From: Sediminibacterium sp. Gen4
Lineage (GTDB): Bacteria; Bacteroidota; Bacteroidia; Chitinophagales; Chitinophagaceae
Length of the DNA stretch: 64,000 bases
NCBI GenBank assembly: GCA_013391385.1
Contig: JACBFI010000019.1
Location: forward strand, 1 to 64,000
Direction of reading: 5' to 3'
Below are positions 63,024 to 64,000 of the stretch, in pieces. How positions within the stretch are numbered: position 1 is the stretch's first letter; each line of letters begins with the position of its first letter. Below the pieces are notes generated by a model, which did no database searches, had not been told where the DNA came from, and was given only the letters and a program-made list of their open reading frames with translations. The position numbers and the translations under genes are program-made.

Positions 63024-63120
63024 TCTTATAACGTGCTGCCCTATTTATATATTTCTATATTCGAAAGTTGTAGTAAAAAGACTATGGCGCGAGTGATGTT
63101 CAATAAATAATTTTTAATCA

Positions 63121-63245
63121 GTCCTTGTGGACGGGCCTCATTGGGGTCGGTGTCAAGCGTAGCGAAGACAGATCAGATCATGCGCAGCAGATCTGATCAG
63201 AGGCCAATGCAGCCCGGTAACAAGGACGGGGCCATTCGGCCCGGG
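63121..63245 (+). ncRNA. Candidate structured non-coding RNA between DUF4783 and nadC
   Basis: A GC-rich island in AT-rich intergenic DNA. Nested pairing: GTCCTTGT (63121-63128) with ACAAGGAC (63220-63227); GGGCCTCATTGG (63133-63144) with CCAATGCAGCCC (63204-63215); GATCAGATC (63171-63179) with GATCTGATC (63190-63198). A second hairpin GGGCC/GGCCC (63229-63242) follows. No ORF covers it. The rod with interior loops could be a 6S-like RNA, but I do not recognise a known family. Strand is assumed from the downstream terminator. Confidence 0.5.
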
Positions 63246-63320
63246 AGCAATATTTAGTTTCGACATTTTGAGTGACTGATTTTAAATAATATGAATGTGT
63301 TAATCTCGTATTGAGATTTG

Positions 63321-63358
63321 CCGCCTGTTGTTTTTAAGAGAACAACAGGCGGATTATT
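63321..63358 (+). terminator. Intrinsic terminator before nadC
   Basis: A 12-bp stem CCGCCTGTTGTT / AACAACAGGCGG with an 8-nt loop, then ATTATTTTTA. It may end DUF4783 or the structured RNA transcript. A small AATCTC...GAGATT stem lies just before it (63302-63318). Confidence 0.8.
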
Positions 63359-63394
63359 TTTATAGGGTCCATGAATATATTTTAGTTTTGTTGT

Positions 63395-64000
63395 ATGAGC
63401 CATTTTGATGAACACTTAAAGATATTGGTAACTGCAGCGCTAAAAGAAGATATTGGTGAAGGAGATCATTCTACCTTAAGTTGTATTCCAAAGGAGCAGA
63501 AAGGGAAAGCAGTTTTAAAGATCAAGCAAAATGGCATTTTAGCAGGAGTAGAGATTGCCAAAAAGATATTCAGCATGCAGGATCCTGATGCTGTATTCAC
63601 AATACATAAGTCTGATGGTGACGCCATGCAAGAAGGAGAAACGGCTTTTGAAGTAACAGCGTCTATTCATACCATTCTTTCCTGTGAAAGACTGGTGTTG
63701 AATTGTATGCAGCGAATGAGTGGCATTGCAACACTTACTCGTCAATACACGGAACGATTAAAAGGATATACCACGCGTCTATTAGATACACGTAAAACAA
63801 CACCCAATTTTCGCTTGTTGGAAAAAGAGGCAGTAAGAATAGGAGGTGGGGTTAATCATCGATTTGGATTATATGATATGATCATGCTAAAAGATAATCA
63901 CATAGATTATGCGGGTGGTATTATACAAGCTATCGATAAAGCACATGATTATGTAACACAGTATCATCCTCACTTAAAAATTGAAGTAGAAACAAGAACA
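63395..64000 (+). CDS. nadC: Nicotinate-nucleotide pyrophosphorylase (carboxylating), truncated by window end
   Basis: The first 202 codons of nadC, cut off by the window edge with no stop. It shows ALKEDIGEGDHSTLS, KQNGILAGVEIAKKIF, SCERLVLNCMQRMSGIATLT, the RKTTPNFRLLEKEAVRIGGGVNHRFGLYDMIMLKDNHI active-site stretch, and IEVETRT. It makes nicotinate mononucleotide from quinolinate and PRPP in de novo NAD synthesis. Confidence 0.93.
   Translation, partial: MSHFDEHLKILVTAALKEDIGEGDHSTLSCIPKEQKGKAVLKIKQNGILAGVEIAKKIFSMQDPDAVFTIHKSDGDAMQEGETAFEVTASIHTILSCERLVLNCMQRMSGIATLTRQYTERLKGYTTRLLDTRKTTPNFRLLEKEAVRIGGGVNHRFGLYDMIMLKDNHIDYAGGIIQAIDKAHDYVTQYHPHLKIEVETRT

Noticed and set aside
63121..63245. 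tmRNA, RNase P RNA or SRP RNA
   Set aside because: The tRNA-like end, RNase P core motifs and the SRP GGTCAGGTCCGGAAGGAAGCA-type loop are not present.

Overview
The window is chromosomal DNA of a Bacteroidota bacterium, most likely a member of the Chitinophagaceae or a close relative. The reasons are: a complete gldK-gldL-gldM-gldN block (gliding motility / type IX secretion core), a DUF1501 protein with a C-terminal type IX sorting domain, several TonB-dependent receptors, Bacteroidota-specific families (DUF4271, DUF4783), promoter-like TAnnTTTG boxes, and a flexible carotenoid cluster of the crtI-crtB-idi-crtD-cruF-crtZ-crtY type. Family-level placement is inference; no 16S gene is present. 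I see no CRISPR array, prophage or intact transposon.

Layout: 0.1-9.1 kb holds an amino acid permease, a sugar-kinase/RapZ fusion with a MurU-like nucleotidyltransferase, a dehydrogenase/acetyltransferase pair, a NagX-like membrane acyltransferase on the other strand, and rfbB-rfbC-rfbA. 9.2-17.5 kb is a pigment island: a B12-dependent CarH/LitR-type MerR photoreceptor, an ECF sigma factor and seven genes that together predict a monocyclic, saproxanthin-like carotenoid. 17.5-18.1 kb holds a tRNA-Arg(CCG) flanked by broken tRNA copies and a long inverted repeat. 18.1-24.9 kb is minus-strand: an intradiol-dioxygenase-like lipoprotein, a LytTR regulator, small genes, MarC and a BtuB-type receptor behind a cobalamin riboswitch. 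25.1-37.4 kb has permease + trans-sulfuration enzyme, TolC/HlyD, gpsA, hemW, DUF4271-hemD and a DUF255 protein. 37.5-42.4 kb is gldKLMN. 42.5-47 kb is uvrC, a lipoprotein and an ECF sigma factor with an unusual membrane partner. 47.2-53.5 kb has DUF1800, the T9SS-exported DUF1501 protein, a TonB receptor and a lipoprotein. 53.7-63 kb holds DUF2721, an MsbA-like ABC exporter, YkuK-like, engB, a heme/metal receptor group, gpmI and DUF4783. The window ends inside nadC.

How parts work together: the cobalamin riboswitch and BtuB receptor handle B12 uptake, and the CarH-like regulator would use adenosylcobalamin as a light sensor for the adjacent pigment genes. The Gld core would export the DUF1501 protein.

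The most unusual signal is intergenic. At about seventeen sites there are 30-175 bp blocks made of short repeated words (for example CCATGG/TAGTCCATGG, ATCGGGTG, GTGAAAAGTCAAA, GTCAATTGTGAATT), usually arranged as imperfect hairpins. Each site has its own vocabulary but the architecture is the same. These blocks run into the start regions of crtY, a permease and an ABC exporter, and into an arm of the B12 riboswitch. Separate short GC-rich palindromes sit in the D-loop and T-loop of the tRNA-Arg remnants and in a riboswitch hairpin. A third family, about 85 bp inverted repeats sharing ACGCAGATT...TTATGATT, occurs three times.
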